Assembly (NCBI GenBank): GCA_021782055.1 | Contig: JAJXVP010000169.1 | Coordinates: forward strand, 1-6,181 | DNA length: 6,181 bases | Reading direction: 5' to 3' | Source of the DNA: a bacterium | GTDB lineage: Bacteria; Spirochaetota; Spirochaetia; JABEVK01 | In this document: positions 6,094 to 6,181 of the stretch, in pieces | Layout: every line of letters starts with the position of its first letter | How positions within the stretch are numbered: position 1 is the first letter of the stretch | Made by a program: the position numbers and the translations under genes | Notes under the pieces: model-generated | Told to the model about the DNA's origin: nothing | Databases searched by the model: none | The model's input: the letters and a program-made list of their open reading frames with translations, nothing else

Positions 6094-6181
6094 TGGCCCT
6101 ATTCTCAAACCTGTTGGGTAGGATGTTCTCGGGCAAAAAGCCCGCTCCGACTCAGGTGGTTCCGTTGAAAGACGAACGTAC
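6093..6181 (+). CDS. Unidentified gene, N-terminal 29 codons only
   Basis: ATG 6093 shares its A with the accC stop (TAATG), and AAGGAG (6079-6084) lies 8 nt upstream, so translation coupled to accC is well supported. The visible residues start MALFSNLLGRMFSGKK and continue through PAPTQVVPLKDER to the window edge. The first 13 residues are hydrophobic/amphipathic and followed by a Lys pair and a Pro-containing stretch. This is too short and lacks small side chains needed for a convincing signal peptide. I do not recognise the family. A carboxyltransferase subunit would be a natural operon partner, but no diagnostic motif is visible. Confidence 0.75.
   Translation, partial: MALFSNLLGRMFSGKKPAPTQVVPLKDER

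Noticed and set aside
5506..6108. 200-codon open frame on the minus strand
   Set aside because: It lies wholly antisense to accC and its junction, which have full motif support. The translation shows no family motif and is explained by codon bias of the opposite strand.
1..6181. CRISPR array, insertion sequence, tRNA, phage or defence module
   Set aside because: I saw no regularly spaced repeats, transposase or integrase motifs, tRNA-like sequences or terminal inverted repeats. The AAA+ gene alone does not justify calling a defence system.

Overview
The window carries bacterial chromosomal DNA of mid GC content with dense, short-spaced genes. It holds four complete genes of fatty-acid metabolism (fabZ-like, acyl-CoA synthetase, accB, accC), one small DUF2934-type gene, and two genes cut by the window edges: a tandem AAA+ ATPase on the left and an unidentified gene on the right. 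I see no rRNA, tRNA, CRISPR array, insertion sequence or phage gene. The taxon cannot be fixed from this sequence. The 'DVPRGSD' stretch of the acyl-CoA synthetase and the FabZ wording (GHFPGYPVVPGVILVE) recall spirochaete proteins, so Spirochaetota or a relative is my tentative guess, from memory only.

Layout. Positions 1-1469 (+) are the C-terminal part of a two-module AAA+ ATPase whose start lies off the left edge. It converges on a minus-strand cluster read right to left: fabZ-like (4166-3738), a 643-residue long-chain acyl-CoA synthetase (3732-1801), and a 72-residue Lys/Ala-tailed DUF2934-type protein (1738-1520). A 137-bp divergent control region (4167-4303) separates this cluster from a plus-strand operon, accB (4304-4774), accC (4771-6093) and an unidentified gene (6093 to edge). 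The genes of this operon overlap at ATGA and TAATG junctions.

How the genes work together. AccB and AccC form the biotin carrier and biotin carboxylase half-reaction of acetyl-CoA carboxylase, the entry to fatty-acid synthesis. FabZ dehydrates 3-hydroxyacyl-ACP in the elongation cycle, and the acyl-CoA synthetase activates free fatty acids. The divergent region therefore sits between malonyl-CoA supply and acyl-chain elongation and activation, a natural place for coordinated control. The carboxyltransferase subunits (accA, accD) are not seen in the window.

Most notable points: (1) AccC keeps its catalytic residues, but the near-invariant stretch after RINA (normally EDP...FLPSPG) is rewritten and about seven residues shorter. 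(2) The fabZ-like gene has no Shine-Dalgarno site, and a good promoter is placed so that its transcript would begin at the ATG, suggesting a leaderless mRNA. (3) accB has two overlapping promoter candidates and a TGACA-N9-TGTCA dyad. (4) The two AAA modules are asymmetric: both keep ATPase motifs but only the second shows a pore-loop motif. No clearly new biological system is visible. This is mostly core lipid metabolism with some unusual details.
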